DNA from: Branchiostoma floridae
Taxonomy: Eukaryota > Chordata > Leptocardii > Amphioxiformes > Branchiostomatidae
Direction: 5' to 3'
Assembly (NCBI RefSeq): GCF_000003815.2
Contig: NC_049984.1
Coordinates: 21,922,383-21,986,382, forward strand
DNA length: 64,000 bases
Part shown: in pieces, positions 63,777 through 64,000 of the stretch
Layout: every line of letters starts with the position of its first letter
How positions within the stretch are numbered: the first letter of the stretch is position 1
Program-made: the position numbers and the translations under genes
Notes under the pieces: model-generated
Seen by the model: only the letters and a program-made list of their open reading frames with translations
Databases searched by the model: none
Told to the model about the DNA's origin: nothing

Positions 63777-63885
63777 GAAAAATGCAAAAGAGCTGTCTAT
63801 AGCTAGGTGTCCCTTCTTCGTAATTACTATGGAGATGTCAGTAATGTTTCACACAAAGATTTCCTCAGGCGATATGGGCGTTCTG
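63777..63885 (+). repeat. Dispersed repeat, copy 2
   Basis: Second copy of the 62,270 repeat (GAAAAATGCAAAAGAGCTGT, then CTATAGCTAGGTGTCCCTTC). Confidence 0.75.
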
Positions 63886-64000
63886 TGCTGAAGGTCCACT
63901 CTCACTACACTCGCGTCGCTTCGGGGTTCGACAACGCAGACGTAACCCCACGGAACCTAGAGGTGACGCGAGCGAACCTAGAGGTGACACAAGCAAGTGC
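63886..64000. repeat. 'AACCTAGAGGTG' repeat block, copy 2
   Basis: GGAACCTAGAGGTGACGCGA GCGAACCTAGAGGTGACACA: the 12-mer AACCTAGAGGTG recurs 22 bp apart and the block runs off the window end. Confidence 0.7.

Overview
This looks like a repeat-dense, intron-rich animal nuclear contig. The best guess is amphioxus (Branchiostoma) or a close invertebrate deuterostome. This is inferred from an SLC22 transporter gene split into about a dozen small exons, short introns with canonical GT..AG sites, CR1/L2-like non-LTR fragments with short tandem tails, and a large collection of transposon-associated domains (P2RX7_C-like, DUF7869-like, DUF6729-like, YqaJ-like). A 100-N assembly gap lies at 48,824-48,923. 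There is no bacterial, organellar or viral genome here.

Layout. 0-4.4 kb: degraded transposon pieces on the + strand (transposase-like piece, YqaJ-like nuclease, Gypsy integrase, retropepsin fused to a non-LTR tail, and two DUF4218/CACTA-like exons with intact splice sites). 5.1-9.3 kb: non-coding tandem arrays built around CTTTCCG/CGGAAAG-type words, with strong GC-rich hairpins, ending in a 60-bp minisatellite. 9.3-10.3 kb: an unexplained GC-rich island. 11-16.3 kb: a Schlafen/AlbA_2-like exon, a 1.07-kb interspersed repeat, Ulp1-like exons, P2RX7_C-like and DUF7869-like pieces, and a reverse transcriptase (RT) fragment. 17.5-23 kb: exon-like pieces of unknown genes and an integrase-core gene with only two in-frame stops. 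25-31.3 kb: an exon with a duplicated 43-residue unit, a retroposed insert with a perfect 12-bp target duplication, and Gypsy RT scraps. 32.2-39.2 kb: two tandem decayed copies of one multi-exon DUF6729-type gene. The second copy is split by a PIF/Harbinger transposase. The copies are separated by the same minisatellite seen, inverted, at 8.9-9.2 kb. 39.2-44.4 kb: a Myb/SANT piece and otherwise non-coding repeats.

44.8-56.0 kb (- strand) is the one clear host gene: an organic cation/anion transporter-like SLC22 protein. It was reconstructed exon by exon with all visible splice phases matching. The exon expected to carry the PESPRWL-type motif is not visible. It falls in the interval holding the N gap and a TIR element. 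Its introns carry a nested pair of non-LTR retrotransposons, an inverted copy of the 1.07-kb repeat, a pogo-like MITE with TA target duplication, and a (CG)n(AG)n microsatellite. 56-64 kb is intergenic: tandem duplications, palindromes, a tRNA-like SINE head, and a 5'-truncated non-LTR element.

Apart from SLC22, almost everything coding-like is mobile-element derived. Family names for the transposon-associated domains come from remembered motif patterns and need profile searches.
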